Source: Arthrobacter sp. B2a2-09
GTDB lineage: Bacteria; Actinomycetota; Actinomycetes; Actinomycetales; Micrococcaceae
Direction of reading: 5' to 3'
Length of the DNA: 64,000 bases
Assembly (NCBI RefSeq): GCF_027587375.1
Contig: NZ_JAMXIC010000006.1
Span: forward strand, 62,001 to 126,000
Shown here: positions 17,609-25,488 of the stretch, in pieces
Numbering within the stretch: position 1 is the first letter of the stretch
How the letters are laid out: every line of letters starts with the position of its first letter
Made by a program: the position numbers and the translations under genes
Notes under the pieces: model-generated
Databases searched by the model: none
What the model was told of the DNA's origin: nothing
What the model saw: the letters and a program-made list of their open reading frames with translations, nothing else

Positions 17609-17649
17609 GAGAGCGGCGGCCGCGAACCTGTTCGCAGCCGCCGCTTCCT
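17609..17649. terminator. Hairpin between convergent genes, copy 1 of a 41-base repeat
   Basis: GCGGCGGC and GCGAAC pair with GTTCGC and GCCGCCGC around a short loop, giving a strong stem between the ridA stop and the end of the minus-strand gene at 17658. No long T-run follows. The same 41 bases recur exactly at 18741-18781. It probably acts as a two-way terminator. Confidence 0.6.
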
Positions 17650-17657
17650 TGTGAGCG

Positions 17658-18200
17658 TTAGGAGTTCTTGGTGGCGGCGAACATGCGACGAAGCGTGAAG
17701 AAGCAACCCAAGGCGCCGAAGAGCAGCGCCATGAAGAAGTCGCTCATGTACCCCTTCACGAAATTCGGGTTGTTCGCCAGGTTGTAGTTCATCAGGTCCC
17801 ACGGTTCGGAGCTGGTGATCAAAGACAAGGGTTGGCTATTGATGTATTTGGCGGCGTCTAGCCAGACTCCAGCGACGAAAGACAAAAGCGCGGTGGCAGC
17901 TGTGATACCCGCTATCACCCACACGCCTTTTCGGCTCAGGCCGCCGGCTCCCATCACATAGAAACGGGCCGCCATCGCGGCAGCGGCGAAGGTGACGAGC
18001 GAGGACATCCAGCCAAAACTCCAGATGACGAGCCACAGAACGACGCCGATCGGGAGGGCCGGGAGGGCGAACAGGGCGCCTCGCCCCACGTTTTCGCTGC
18101 TTCGGATCGAGCGAGCGGGCTGCGGTGCTGTTGCTTGAGCTTGGTTGGCTTCCGGATGCCAAGCGGGAACCTGCGCGCCGGAGGCCTCCGGGACGCTCAT
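17658..18200 (-). CDS. Hypothetical membrane protein, four helices
   Basis: 180 residues. A polar, proline- and glutamine-rich N-terminus of about 40 residues is followed by hydrophobic segments near 45-67, 70-85, 95-115 and 155-170. A periplasmic-type loop (NSQPLSLITSSEPWDLMNYN) lies between the last two. No motif was recognised and no partner gene is nearby. Coding is supported by third-position GC, hydrophobic pattern and length. It ends just before the repeated hairpin. Confidence 0.6.
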   Translation of the reverse strand: MSVPEASGAQVPAWHPEANQAQATAPQPARSIRSSENVGRGALFALPALPIGVVLWLVIWSFGWMSSLVTFAAAAMAARFYVMGAGGLSRKGVWVIAGITAATALLSFVAGVWLDAAKYINSQPLSLITSSEPWDLMNYNLANNPNFVKGYMSDFFMALLFGALGCFFTLRRMFAATKNS

Positions 18201-18267
18201 TCCGAACTCAGGCCGGGGACGCTGCGATGCGCCGTAGCCGTGGGGGAGAGCCTGCGACCGTCGTGAC

Positions 18268-18702
18268 CTAGGTGGCTTCGAGGATCCTCTTGAGGTTCTC
18301 CAGGTCCTTTCGCATGGCCATGCGCATCATTGGCGCCATGATGATGCCCGCCAGCGTGGAGAACCCTGAGGGTTCACCCGTGTTGTGAAGAGTCATGCGT
18401 GTCGCGCCATTCTCATCGGACCAGCTGTAGGTGGTCTGCATCGGGAAGGGACCCTGGCTCGTGCGCATGGTGAGTTTCTCGCCGGGGACGAGCTCCGTGA
18501 ACTCGTAGATGTAGTCGAGATTGCGGTCTAAGAACCGCGCGGTGAAGGCAACCAGGGATCCGACGACCAGGGGTCGCGGCGTTTGCCACTGTGCAGATCG
18601 TATGTTCACGTACCAGGCCGGCGCGTTGTCGGGGTCGGAAGTATAAGTTGCCACGACCTCACGGGGCCGCTGGATCAGTATTTCGGTTTGAACGTTCACC
18701 AT
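18268..18702 (-). CDS. SRPBCC superfamily protein (polyketide cyclase/START-like)
   Basis: 144 residues from the ATG at 18702, behind GAGGAAC. The sequence follows the START-like plan: TEILIQRPREVVATYTSDPD at the start, a beta-rich middle with VGSLVAFTARFLDRNLDYIY, TTYSWSDENGATRMTLHNTG, and a long C-terminal helix with MRKDLENLKRILE. Such proteins bind hydrophobic ligands in a cavity; the ligand here is unknown. Upstream lie the second copy of the hairpin repeat and a truncated YCII gene. Confidence 0.75.
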   Translation of the reverse strand: MVNVQTEILIQRPREVVATYTSDPDNAPAWYVNIRSAQWQTPRPLVVGSLVAFTARFLDRNLDYIYEFTELVPGEKLTMRTSQGPFPMQTTYSWSDENGATRMTLHNTGEPSGFSTLAGIIMAPMMRMAMRKDLENLKRILEAT

Positions 18703-18733
18703 GGTTGTTCCTCTGTGCGGGTTGAAGCTCGGG

Positions 18734-18889
18734 TCAAACAGAGAGCGGCGGCCGCGAACCTGTTCGCAGCCGCCGCTTCCTGGTTTCAGACGCCCAGGCA
18801 CTCACTGCACGGAAGGCCTCTCGGCCGGCTTCCATCATGTCCGGGGTCGGGTGGCCCATGCCATGGTAGGTAACGAGGAACTGTGCCAT
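18734..18889 (-). pseudogene. Truncated YCII-like gene running into the hairpin repeat
   Basis: The ATG at 18889 opens MAQFLVTYHGMGHPTPDMME followed by AGREAFRAVSAWA, the start of a YCII-related (YCGI/DGPF-like) protein of the kind normally about 100 residues long. After 34 residues the frame enters the 41-base hairpin repeat (RKRRLRTGSRPPLSV) and stops at 18734. So the C-terminal two thirds are missing. The remnant lies directly upstream of the SRPBCC gene, a common partner of YCII genes. The family assignment is from recall of the N-terminal motif. Confidence 0.5.
18741..18781. repeat. Copy 2 of the 41-base hairpin repeat
   Basis: Identical over all 41 bases to 17609-17649, in the same orientation, 1132 bases away. 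Here it sits upstream of the SRPBCC start codon and inside the truncated YCII frame, a position where a terminator would cut transcription coming from upstream. Confidence 0.8.
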
Positions 18890-19014
18890 TTCTAGGACTC
18901 CTGTGTTGCTGGGCGGGAAGAGCGCCGGGGAGATGCCGCGGACACGGCGCTTCCCAACTATCGCAGAACGTCTACCGGTCGGTAACCTGCATTGAAGAAA
19001 CTCACGGCAAACTG

Positions 19015-19647
19015 TCAGGGACGGTGATCGGCCTTTCCGGCGTGGGGTTCAATCTCCACGTAGTAGATCGCCCCTGCGCCAGGGGCGTGCAGGCGGTGTG
19101 TTGCATGACGGATTGGCCGGTAGTCGTGTCCGAAGGGGTCGCGCACGGTTACTCGTTCAAGGTGATCCAGCCGCGCGAGGACGCCATCGACGTCCCTTAG
19201 CGTCGCGGGGTGGGTCACTTTTCCCGCTACACCCAATACCCAGGGCGAACTGGTGGCGCTGCTGGCGAACTCCAGGGTGAGGGTTTCAAATATTCCGGCC
19301 AGAAGGGCATCCAGCGTTGTGGGGTAGAGGCGGAGCAATCGATGCGCTTGCGGTTCGCGGCGCCGGTCGTTGATCCAGGTCTGGCGGAGCCACGTGAATT
19401 CCACTCGGCCGAACGAGGAGCCCAGCCTTAGCTTCCGGCCCTCTTCCAACGTCAAGTGGAAGTTGTTGCCCGCCCGGTCCAGAATGCTGGCTGCTTCGTC
19501 AACGTACTCCAAGTCCTCGAGCATGGCAGTTTTGGACGGGTAGTACGTGAAATCACCGAGCTCATCGACAACGACGTAGTCTTCCGGACCAGCGCCGGCG
19601 GGCTCGGTATCGTGTGCCGTTTCTTTGTTGAGGGGAGTGCGTTTCAT
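19015..19647 (-). CDS. Hypothetical protein, unknown family
   Basis: 210 residues, soluble, acidic in the first third (EDYVVVDELGDFTYYPSKTA) and richer in basic residues later. No signal peptide, helix-turn-helix or enzyme motif was recognised. A GGAG lies about 11 bases before the ATG. The frame has normal codon use for the window and no stop over 630 bases. It stands alone between the YCII remnant and the DUF1345 gene. Confidence 0.5.
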   Translation of the reverse strand: MKRTPLNKETAHDTEPAGAGPEDYVVVDELGDFTYYPSKTAMLEDLEYVDEAASILDRAGNNFHLTLEEGRKLRLGSSFGRVEFTWLRQTWINDRRREPQAHRLLRLYPTTLDALLAGIFETLTLEFASSATSSPWVLGVAGKVTHPATLRDVDGVLARLDHLERVTVRDPFGHDYRPIRHATHRLHAPGAGAIYYVEIEPHAGKADHRP

Positions 19648-19817
19648 GGCGAGTTCAGCTCCTTCGGAGGATCAGCCCGAAGCCCGAGTGGGCATTCCTT
19701 ATTATCTTCATCAGACCACCAAACCGGGCGGCCGTCGTCGGTCTTGATGGTTTCCTTACGCCAGCAAGTGGAGATTTAGCGCGCTCTTAAAAGGTGAAGC
19801 GGTGGGACGATGGAGTC

Positions 19818-20471
19818 ATGGAGAATCGTGCCTACGGTTCCCGCGTTTACCGTGCAAGTACGCGGTTGGTGGTCATGGTGGTTTTGGGCGTGGCGGCCGG
19901 GATTGGCACCGCAGCAGCGGGAGCCCCGGCGCTGGGGCCAGCCGTGGGGTGGGGTGTTGCCTCGTCCGTCTACCTGGTGATGGTTTGGGCGGTGATTGGT
20001 CGGATGGACGCCGAACACACTGCGTTACACGCAACGCGTCAGGACCCGTCCCGGACCGTTTCGAACGTACTGGTCCTCGTCGCCGGAGTGGCAAGCATAG
20101 GGGCCGTCGCCGTGATGCTTCTGGAAGTCGGATCGGTCCAAGGGAGTGAGCGGGACTTGATCGTCCTCCTGGCCTTGGTCGTTTTGGCGGTCTCAGGCTT
20201 GCTGGTGCACACCCTGTACACGCTGCGGTATGCCCACATCTACTACGAAGGGGTCGACGGCGGCATCGGCTTCAACCAGGAACGCCCACCTTGCTACGTG
20301 GATTTCGCATACCTCGCCTTCACGATCGGAATGACGTTCCAGGTTTCGGACACTGATCTCCAAACGTCCGATATTCGCGGAATCGCGTTGCGGCAAGCTT
20401 TGCTGTCCTATCTTTTCGGCGTGGTTGTCTTGGCCACCACGATCAACCTTGTTTCCGGGCTGATCCACTAA
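19818..20471 (+). CDS. DUF1345 membrane protein
   Basis: 217 residues from the ATG at 19818; a GTG at 19794 would add eight. There are five hydrophobic segments. The C-terminal half carries the DUF1345 hallmark: YAHIYYEGVDGGIGFNQE, then PPCYVDFAYLAFTIGMTFQV and SDTDLQTSDIRGIALRQALL. The function of this family is not known. Monocistronic. Start choice is uncertain because neither candidate has a strong ribosome site. Confidence 0.85.
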   Translation: MENRAYGSRVYRASTRLVVMVVLGVAAGIGTAAAGAPALGPAVGWGVASSVYLVMVWAVIGRMDAEHTALHATRQDPSRTVSNVLVLVAGVASIGAVAVMLLEVGSVQGSERDLIVLLALVVLAVSGLLVHTLYTLRYAHIYYEGVDGGIGFNQERPPCYVDFAYLAFTIGMTFQVSDTDLQTSDIRGIALRQALLSYLFGVVVLATTINLVSGLIH

Positions 20472-20491
20472 TGGCCTACCGCATCCTGTGA

Positions 20492-21295
20492 CTACACGGG
20501 GAAGGACAGCGCGGGCGGATATTCGCCGAGCGCCGTGACAGTAGCCGCGGCAGACGAGAGTGCTGACTGTGCCAGGCCCATCATCGCCGGACCAAAACTA
20601 ACGCGGGCCACGCCGAGCTCGGCAAGGCGGGAAAGGGGAACGCTGCTTGGATTGCATATGACTGAGAGCGGGCCGTCAATCTCGTTGAGGGCGCGCGCTA
20701 CCTGAGCCTCTGTTGCCAGCCTCCGCACAAACACCAGGTCGGCGCCCGCGAGGAGGTAGGCGTTTGCGCGTTCGATCGCGCCGTCCCAGTTTTCCGGCTC
20801 GACGACGAGGGCATCCACCCGGGCTGCGATGACGGCTGGCACTTCGCTCTCTTCCACTCCGCGACGCGCGGCAGAGATTCGATCGGATGCCTCGGTAAGC
20901 GAATAGAGCGTGGCGTCGGCGTCTATTGTGTCTTCGATGTTGAGACCGGCCGCCTGTGTCTCCTCGATGAGCCGCCGAACGTTCCTCGCTACTCCACCCG
21001 CCGTCGGAGCGTATCCCTTTTCAAAATCGATCGACACCGGAAGATCCACCGAGGTGCTGATGATGCGGGCCCAGAGGATCACGGTTTCGAGGTCCAGGTT
21101 TTCGCCGTCGCGGACGCCGTGCATTTCGGAAATCGCATGGCTTGCCGTGGCCAAGGCCCGCACTCCCTCGGCTGAAGCGACGGTGCGGGCGCTGATTGAA
21201 TCCCAGACATTGCTCAGGACCAACGGCTTGCCGGGAACGTGAAGCGAGCGAAAGAGCTCAGCCTTGTGGGACTGTGACTGCTGAGGGTTGGGCAT
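20492..21295 (-). CDS. Isocitrate lyase / PEP mutase family protein
   Basis: 267 residues with the ICL/PEPM TIM-barrel pattern: LHVPGKPLVLSNVWDSISAR at the start, the metal and substrate region PVSIDFEKGYAPTAGGVARN, LNIEDTIDADATLYSLTEAS and ALVVEPENWDGAIERANAYL. The canonical Cys loop of true isocitrate lyase (KKCGH) is absent, so it belongs to the small 2-methylisocitrate lyase / oxaloacetase / PEP mutase-like group. It would cleave or form a C-C or C-P bond in a small oxo acid. Substrate unknown. Convergent with the DUF1345 gene. Confidence 0.83.
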   Translation of the reverse strand: MPNPQQSQSHKAELFRSLHVPGKPLVLSNVWDSISARTVASAEGVRALATASHAISEMHGVRDGENLDLETVILWARIISTSVDLPVSIDFEKGYAPTAGGVARNVRRLIEETQAAGLNIEDTIDADATLYSLTEASDRISAARRGVEESEVPAVIAARVDALVVEPENWDGAIERANAYLLAGADLVFVRRLATEAQVARALNEIDGPLSVICNPSSVPLSRLAELGVARVSFGPAMMGLAQSALSSAAATVTALGEYPPALSFPV

Positions 21296-21388
21296 TGCTT
21301 CATTCTGGCAGTGGTTCTGTCCAGCTGTTTGTAACAGTCGACCTCAGCGTGTTCAGAATTACGCAACAACGGCATGTTGTTATTACAG

Positions 21389-21407
21389 TAAGGATTGCCT
21401 TGCCTAT
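21389..21407. promoter_or_regulatory. IdeR/DtxR-like iron box
   Basis: TAAGGATTGCCTTGCCTAT matches the 19-base consensus of DtxR/IdeR (TWAGGTTAGSCTWACCTWA) at 15 positions. It lies 98 bases before the iron-binding lipoprotein gene, a sensible promoter position. A separate 6-base inverted repeat, AACAAC / GTTGTT (21365-21370, 21376-21381), lies just upstream. Confidence 0.6.
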
Positions 21408-21504
21408 CTTGCTGCCGTTTCCCCCGACCCGTCGGGCTGCTCTGCATGAAGGGTAGGGCTACCCCCAACCATTCCGGTCCCAGCCGGAAACCGAAAGGCC
21501 CCCC

Positions 21505-22563
21505 ATGAAATTCGGCATCAAATCCGCTGCGGCCCTTGCCGCCGCCACGGCCACGCTGCTGGCGCTTTCGGCGTGTAGCGGCGCACCTAGCGGAACCACC
21601 GCAAGCGGCAGTTCCGCTGCCGGCGCGGCATCCGGCGACGGAATCGTCGTATACAACGCGCAGCATGAAAACCTCACCGGCGCGTGGGTGGACGCCTTCA
21701 CCAAGGAGACGGGAATCAAGGTCACGCTCCGCAATGGTGACGACCTTGAAATGAGCAACCAGCTCACGGAGGAAGGCAAGAACTCGCCAGCGGACGTCTT
21801 CCTCACGGAAAACTCCCCGGCGATGGTCCGCATCGCGAGTGCCGGCTTGCTCGCCCCTGTGGACCAGGCAACCCTCAGCCAGGTTCCAGCGCAGTACCGG
21901 CCCTCCACCGGCGACTGGACGGGCATCGCTGCCCGCTCCACCGTGCTGGCCTACAACAAGAACAAGCTCAGCGCAGACCAGCTCCCCAAGTCCTTGATGG
22001 ACCTCGCGGACCCGTCATGGAAGGGACGCATCGGCGCGTCCACCGGCGGAGCCGATTTCCAGGCCATCGTCAGCGCCATGCTTGCGCTCAAGGGAGAAGA
22101 TGCCACCCAGAAATGGCTGGAGGCGGCCAAAACCAACTTCAAGTCCTACAAGGACGACACCCCGGTGCTCGCGGCTGTGAACGCTGGCGAGGTCGACGCA
22201 GGAGTCCTCTACCACTACTACTCCTTCGTGGACCAGGCACAGACCGGAGAAAACAGCAAGAATGTTGATCTCCACTACTTCAAGAACCAGGACCCGGGTG
22301 CATTCGTCAGCGTCTCCGGCGGCGCTGTCCTGGCGTCCAGCAAGAAGCAGGCCCAAGCCCAGGAGTTCCTGAAGTTCATCACGGGTAAAGCGGGTCAGCA
22401 GGTCCTCCAGAACGGCGACTCCTTTGAGTACACCGTTGGCTCCGACGTGCCGGCCAACTCCAAGCTTGTGCCCCTCAAGGATCTCCAGGCACCTTCGGTG
22501 GACCCCGCCAAGCTCAACAGCGAGAAGGTCACCGAGCTGATGACCAAGGTCGGACTTCTCTAG
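21505..22563 (+). CDS. Fe(3+) ABC transporter substrate-binding lipoprotein (FbpA-like)
   Basis: 352 residues. The lipobox LALSAC places the lipidated residue at Cys24. The mature protein reads GIVVYNAQHENLTGAWVDAF, the standard opening of ferric-binding proteins, with VFLTENSPAMVRIASAGLL, WTGIAARSTVLAYNKNKLSA and VLYHYYSFVDQ, whose paired tyrosines resemble the iron-ligating Tyr-Tyr of FbpA. It captures ferric iron outside the membrane. No permease or ATPase gene follows; the next gene is on the other strand, so the partners must be elsewhere. The upstream IdeR-like box predicts induction by iron starvation. Confidence 0.85.
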   Translation: MKFGIKSAAALAAATATLLALSACSGAPSGTTASGSSAAGAASGDGIVVYNAQHENLTGAWVDAFTKETGIKVTLRNGDDLEMSNQLTEEGKNSPADVFLTENSPAMVRIASAGLLAPVDQATLSQVPAQYRPSTGDWTGIAARSTVLAYNKNKLSADQLPKSLMDLADPSWKGRIGASTGGADFQAIVSAMLALKGEDATQKWLEAAKTNFKSYKDDTPVLAAVNAGEVDAGVLYHYYSFVDQAQTGENSKNVDLHYFKNQDPGAFVSVSGGAVLASSKKQAQAQEFLKFITGKAGQQVLQNGDSFEYTVGSDVPANSKLVPLKDLQAPSVDPAKLNSEKVTELMTKVGLL

Positions 22564-22591
22564 GCCCCGGGGCCGCGTTGCCGCTCCAGAC

Positions 22592-22626
22592 CGCCACCCC
22601 TGTCCCGGCAAAGGGCGGGGGTGGCG
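22592..22626. terminator. Hairpin terminator between convergent genes
   Basis: CGCCACCCC (22592-22600) and GGGGTGGCG (22618-22626) are perfect arms around a 17-base loop, located between the lipoprotein stop and the end of the minus-strand hydrolase. There is no T-run, as often in actinobacteria. Confidence 0.6.
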
Positions 22627-22641
22627 TCCGTCAGTGCTCGT

Positions 22642-23832
22642 TCAACTTGTCAACCGCCTGCTGATGGCCTCGAACATCGCGGCGGCTGCAGGGCCCGCAA
22701 CAGGATCGACGGGCAGCGCGGTTGAAGAGAATTTGACCCCCACTACGCCTGACTTCCGGTTGATGTAGACCATTTGCCCATGGATGCCGAGGCAGTATGC
22801 CGTATCCGAATCGTCCGAGAGGAACCAGAACTGGCTGCGGTACCTCCCGCCTGGCATCGCCTCCGCATGATTGCCGGCCGCGAAGGCCGCTGCGGAATCG
22901 GGGCCTCCGGCGAAGATGTCGTCAACCCAGGCAGGCTCGAGGATCCGCTCATCGTTCAGTGAGACCCCGCCGTCGCGGATCATGGCCCCGAACAGGGCCA
23001 TGTCACTGAGCGTGGCGCAGATGCCGCCGTCGAACATGCCGGTACCGGCCGCGTCGAGGGAGATGTAGGCGTCGTGGCGGGCACCCATCCGTGACCAGAG
23101 GACCTCAGAGGCGAGTTCCGCGAACTGCCTCCCGCTCGCAGCTTCGCACAGCCAGCCGAGTACATCCGTCTCGCAACTGCGGTATTCGAAATCGCCGCCG
23201 TGTTCGCGGACCTGTTCCAATGTCAGCAGGAACTCCTTGAGCGTGCCTGCTCCGCCGCTGCGGGGTGCCCAGCCCACGGCCTCGTCCAGCTTCCGCACCT
23301 CGGACCCTGCGTCGAGGTATTCCTCCGAGAACTTGATGCCACTGCGCATGTCCAGTATGTCCCGCACTCTGGCTCCGCTGTAGCCGCTGGCGCGGAGTTC
23401 GGGAATGTAGTGCTCTATCGGCTGGGCGGTGTCGATTTTCCCTTGGGCCGCCAGGACGCCTACCACGGTGGAAACGATGGATTTGCTCACCGACATGAGC
23501 AGGTGCCTTGTGTCAGGTGTCATCGCCCCGAAGTACTCCTCGACGAGAACCTCATCGCCGTGCATGACCATCCAGGCATCAGTGCTGGTGGCGGCCAGAA
23601 CCCGCTCGACGGTGCTCTCCGAGCCGTCGGGCAGGCGCACCGCCAGGCCTCGGAGCCCGAGGGGATCCCCCGGCACCGCCCGCTGCGGTGGGCCGGCGGA
23701 GTCCGAGGCCGCGGCGCGAATCGCGGCGGTCCCGAACAGCTCATCCATGTGAAGGAAGGACCAGGGCAGATTCCCTGGCTCCTGCCAGTTGTCAACGGTG
23801 ACCCTGCTTTGGCCAGTGGTAATGCGTGACAC
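22642..23832 (-). CDS. Serine hydrolase of the beta-lactamase fold (NylB-like)
   Basis: The GTG at 23832 lies six bases after GGAGGA and is preferred to in-frame starts further up; 396 residues. SVSKSIVSTVVGVLAAQGKI supplies the SxxK nucleophile pair, YRSCETDVLGWL the YxS/N motif, and GIHGQMVYINRKSGVVGVKF a KTG-like strand. The layout is that of 6-aminohexanoate-dimer hydrolase NylB and class C-type esterases. No signal peptide, so cytosolic. It would hydrolyse an amide or ester; substrate unknown. It is divergent from an isochorismatase-type amidohydrolase and shares an operator-like palindrome with it. Confidence 0.82.
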   Translation of the reverse strand: MSRITTGQSRVTVDNWQEPGNLPWSFLHMDELFGTAAIRAAASDSAGPPQRAVPGDPLGLRGLAVRLPDGSESTVERVLAATSTDAWMVMHGDEVLVEEYFGAMTPDTRHLLMSVSKSIVSTVVGVLAAQGKIDTAQPIEHYIPELRASGYSGARVRDILDMRSGIKFSEEYLDAGSEVRKLDEAVGWAPRSGGAGTLKEFLLTLEQVREHGGDFEYRSCETDVLGWLCEAASGRQFAELASEVLWSRMGARHDAYISLDAAGTGMFDGGICATLSDMALFGAMIRDGGVSLNDERILEPAWVDDIFAGGPDSAAAFAAGNHAEAMPGGRYRSQFWFLSDDSDTAYCLGIHGQMVYINRKSGVVGVKFSSTALPVDPVAGPAAAAMFEAISRRLTS

Positions 23833-23875
23833 GGTGTTCCTCCATCGGCTTTGGTGCGAATCGGGCATAATAGTG

Positions 23876-23896
23876 AAAGCGAATGGCATTCTCTTT
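23876..23896. promoter_or_regulatory. 21-base palindrome between divergent hydrolase genes
   Basis: AAAGCGAATG (23876-23885) and CATTCTCTTT (23887-23896) are inverted arms with one mismatch around a central G. It sits between the two divergent start codons, 44 bases from one and 34 from the other. No regulator gene is adjacent. Confidence 0.55.
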
Positions 23897-23929
23897 GATT
23901 ATGCACTACCAGCAACAGGATGGAATTGT

Positions 23930-24472
23930 GTGAGCCGCGTACTGCTTGTTATCGACATTCAAAACGACTACTTCCCTGGAGGCGCACACCCCCTTGCCGG
24001 TTCAGATATGGCGGTTGTTGCTGCCGCATCGGTTGTTGAGGTCTTTCGGCGGGGCGGCGAGCCAGTAGTGCATGTCCAGCATGTGTGGGACGAACCAGAG
24101 GCGAGTTTCATGCGACCGGGAACCCCCGGCGTCGAGATCCACCAAGCGGTGCGGCCGCTCCCAGGGGAGGCTGTGATCATCAAGGCCTCGCCCAATGCCT
24201 TTGTTGGCACTGAACTTGGCGCCGTGCTCAAGCGGCTTGAAGCAAGTGAGCTGGTGGTGCTCGGAATGATGACAAGCATGTGCGTGGACTCCAGTGTTCG
24301 GGCAGCTGCGGAACAGGGGTTCGACGTTGTTCTGGTCCATGACGCATGCGCCGCCCCGGATCTTGAGTTTGGCGGGGTCGTGGTCCCCGCCGAGATGGTT
24401 CACGCAGCCTTCGTCGCAGCCCTGGGCGACGGTTTTGCCCGGGTGGTCTCATCCCGAGACATCATCGCCTAG
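23930..24472 (+). CDS. Isochorismatase-like cysteine hydrolase
   Basis: From the GTG at 23930, behind AGGATGGA, 180 residues. The opening VLLVIDIQNDYFPGGAHPLA holds the catalytic Asp, IIKASPNAFVGTELG the Lys region, and VVLGMMTSMCVDSSVRAAAE the nucleophilic Cys. This triad is typical of nicotinamidase, N-carbamoylsarcosine amidase and related amide hydrolases. The substrate is not evident. It is divergent from the NylB-like hydrolase, so the two may act on one amide compound. Confidence 0.87.
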   Translation: MSRVLLVIDIQNDYFPGGAHPLAGSDMAVVAAASVVEVFRRGGEPVVHVQHVWDEPEASFMRPGTPGVEIHQAVRPLPGEAVIIKASPNAFVGTELGAVLKRLEASELVVLGMMTSMCVDSSVRAAAEQGFDVVLVHDACAAPDLEFGGVVVPAEMVHAAFVAALGDGFARVVSSRDIIA

Positions 24473-24563
24473 TAGCTTGGACCCCTGCTCAGCCGACCTT
24501 GAAGCCGCCATTGCTGTAAGGCCACGCCGCGTGCCGCGGTGAGTCGCCGCTCGGCACAGCCCC

Positions 24564-25238
24564 TCACTGATCAGGGAGCAGCCAGCCATCGGCGATCAGC
24601 AGTTCCCGGAGCGCGGGCCGGCCGAGTGGTTCCAGACCGTCGTGGGCTTTGCGGCGGACTGAGACGAGGAGCTTCTTCACGCCGTCGGCGCTGATGCCCA
24701 GGCTCTCGCCGACATCGGCCATTGTCCCGCCCGGGCCGCCAAGATACAGCGTGACGGCCTCGTGTTCGCGCGGGGTGAGGCGGATCCGGGGCCCCGGGAC
24801 GTCAAAGACGCCAGCAAGCTCGGGCAGGACGAACTTCTCGCCGCGCGCCGCGGCGAGCACGGCTGTGGTGAGCACTTCGGCCCCCGCTGTCTTGGGTATG
24901 TAGGCCAGGGCGCCGGCGTCGAACGCTTGGCGGATCACCAGTGGCGTCGCCAGGGAACTGCAGACCACCACTTGTGATCCGGTAGAGAGAATGGCTTGGA
25001 TTTTGGAGCGCAGCGGGATTCGGTCACCAAGGATGATGTCCAACAGGACAACGTCAGACAACTGTCCCAGTGAGGCGGCGAGCTCGGCCCAGGAGCTGTA
25101 CCTGCCCACCACCTTAACGGTTGTGGCGTTGGCCTCAAGCCAAGAAGCCAGACCCTCCCGGAGCAGTGCATGGTCTTCGAGGATGTCCACGTGGATCTTT
25201 GGCGCTGCCGCCTCGAACCGTCGCCGGAGCAACCCCAT
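24564..25238 (-). CDS. Orphan LuxR/NarL-type response regulator
   Basis: The ATG at 25238 has AAAGGAG at ideal distance; 224 residues. The receiver domain has DILEDHALLREGLASWL with an acidic pair and SDVVLLDIILGD with the phospho-acceptor Asp. PKTAGAEVLTTAVLAAARGE closes the receiver. The C-terminal part, IRLTPREHEAVTLYLGGPGG followed by VGESLGISADGVKKLLVSVR, is the LuxR helix-turn-helix. No histidine kinase is encoded nearby. Its targets are unknown. Confidence 0.82.
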   Translation of the reverse strand: MGLLRRRFEAAAPKIHVDILEDHALLREGLASWLEANATTVKVVGRYSSWAELAASLGQLSDVVLLDIILGDRIPLRSKIQAILSTGSQVVVCSSLATPLVIRQAFDAGALAYIPKTAGAEVLTTAVLAAARGEKFVLPELAGVFDVPGPRIRLTPREHEAVTLYLGGPGGTMADVGESLGISADGVKKLLVSVRRKAHDGLEPLGRPALRELLIADGWLLPDQ

Positions 25239-25385
25239 TTGGTGTTCTCCTTTGTGGCCGACGACGCTATTCGTCAACCACTCTGCCGTCCCAGTTTCAA
25301 GATCCCGCACTGCAGAGGAGCAAGAAATCCTCAAGATTCGGGCACCCGGAAAGAAAGCAGCTATGCGACCTCCGGAGATCCTTGC

Positions 25386-25458
25386 GCCCCCGAACCTAGC
25401 CCCGTAGCTTTGAGGAAGCGGACGTATACGTTCGGGGGCACCGGGTTTGAAGCCGGTG
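25386..25458 (+). promoter_or_regulatory. Structured 5' leader of the cold shock gene
   Basis: Two hairpins lie one after the other upstream of the start codon. The first pairs GCCCCCGAAC (25386-25395) with GTTCGGGGGC (25430-25439); the second pairs CACCGG (25439-25444) with CCGGTG (25453-25458). The loop of the first holds most of a 10-base palindrome, ACGTATACGT (25422-25431), which shares its last two bases with the 3' arm, so the two could compete. Cold shock mRNAs of other bacteria have temperature-responsive leaders; a similar role is inferred. The first arms could instead be an operator or a terminator. Confidence 0.45.
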
Positions 25459-25488
25459 GCCAGTCAGATTCAGAGAAGGAACACGGCC

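Noticed and set aside
18960..18995. TetR-like operator (TACCGGTCGGTA)
   Set aside because: The dyad is imperfect and no TetR gene or clear promoter target is adjacent, so it was not listed as a feature.
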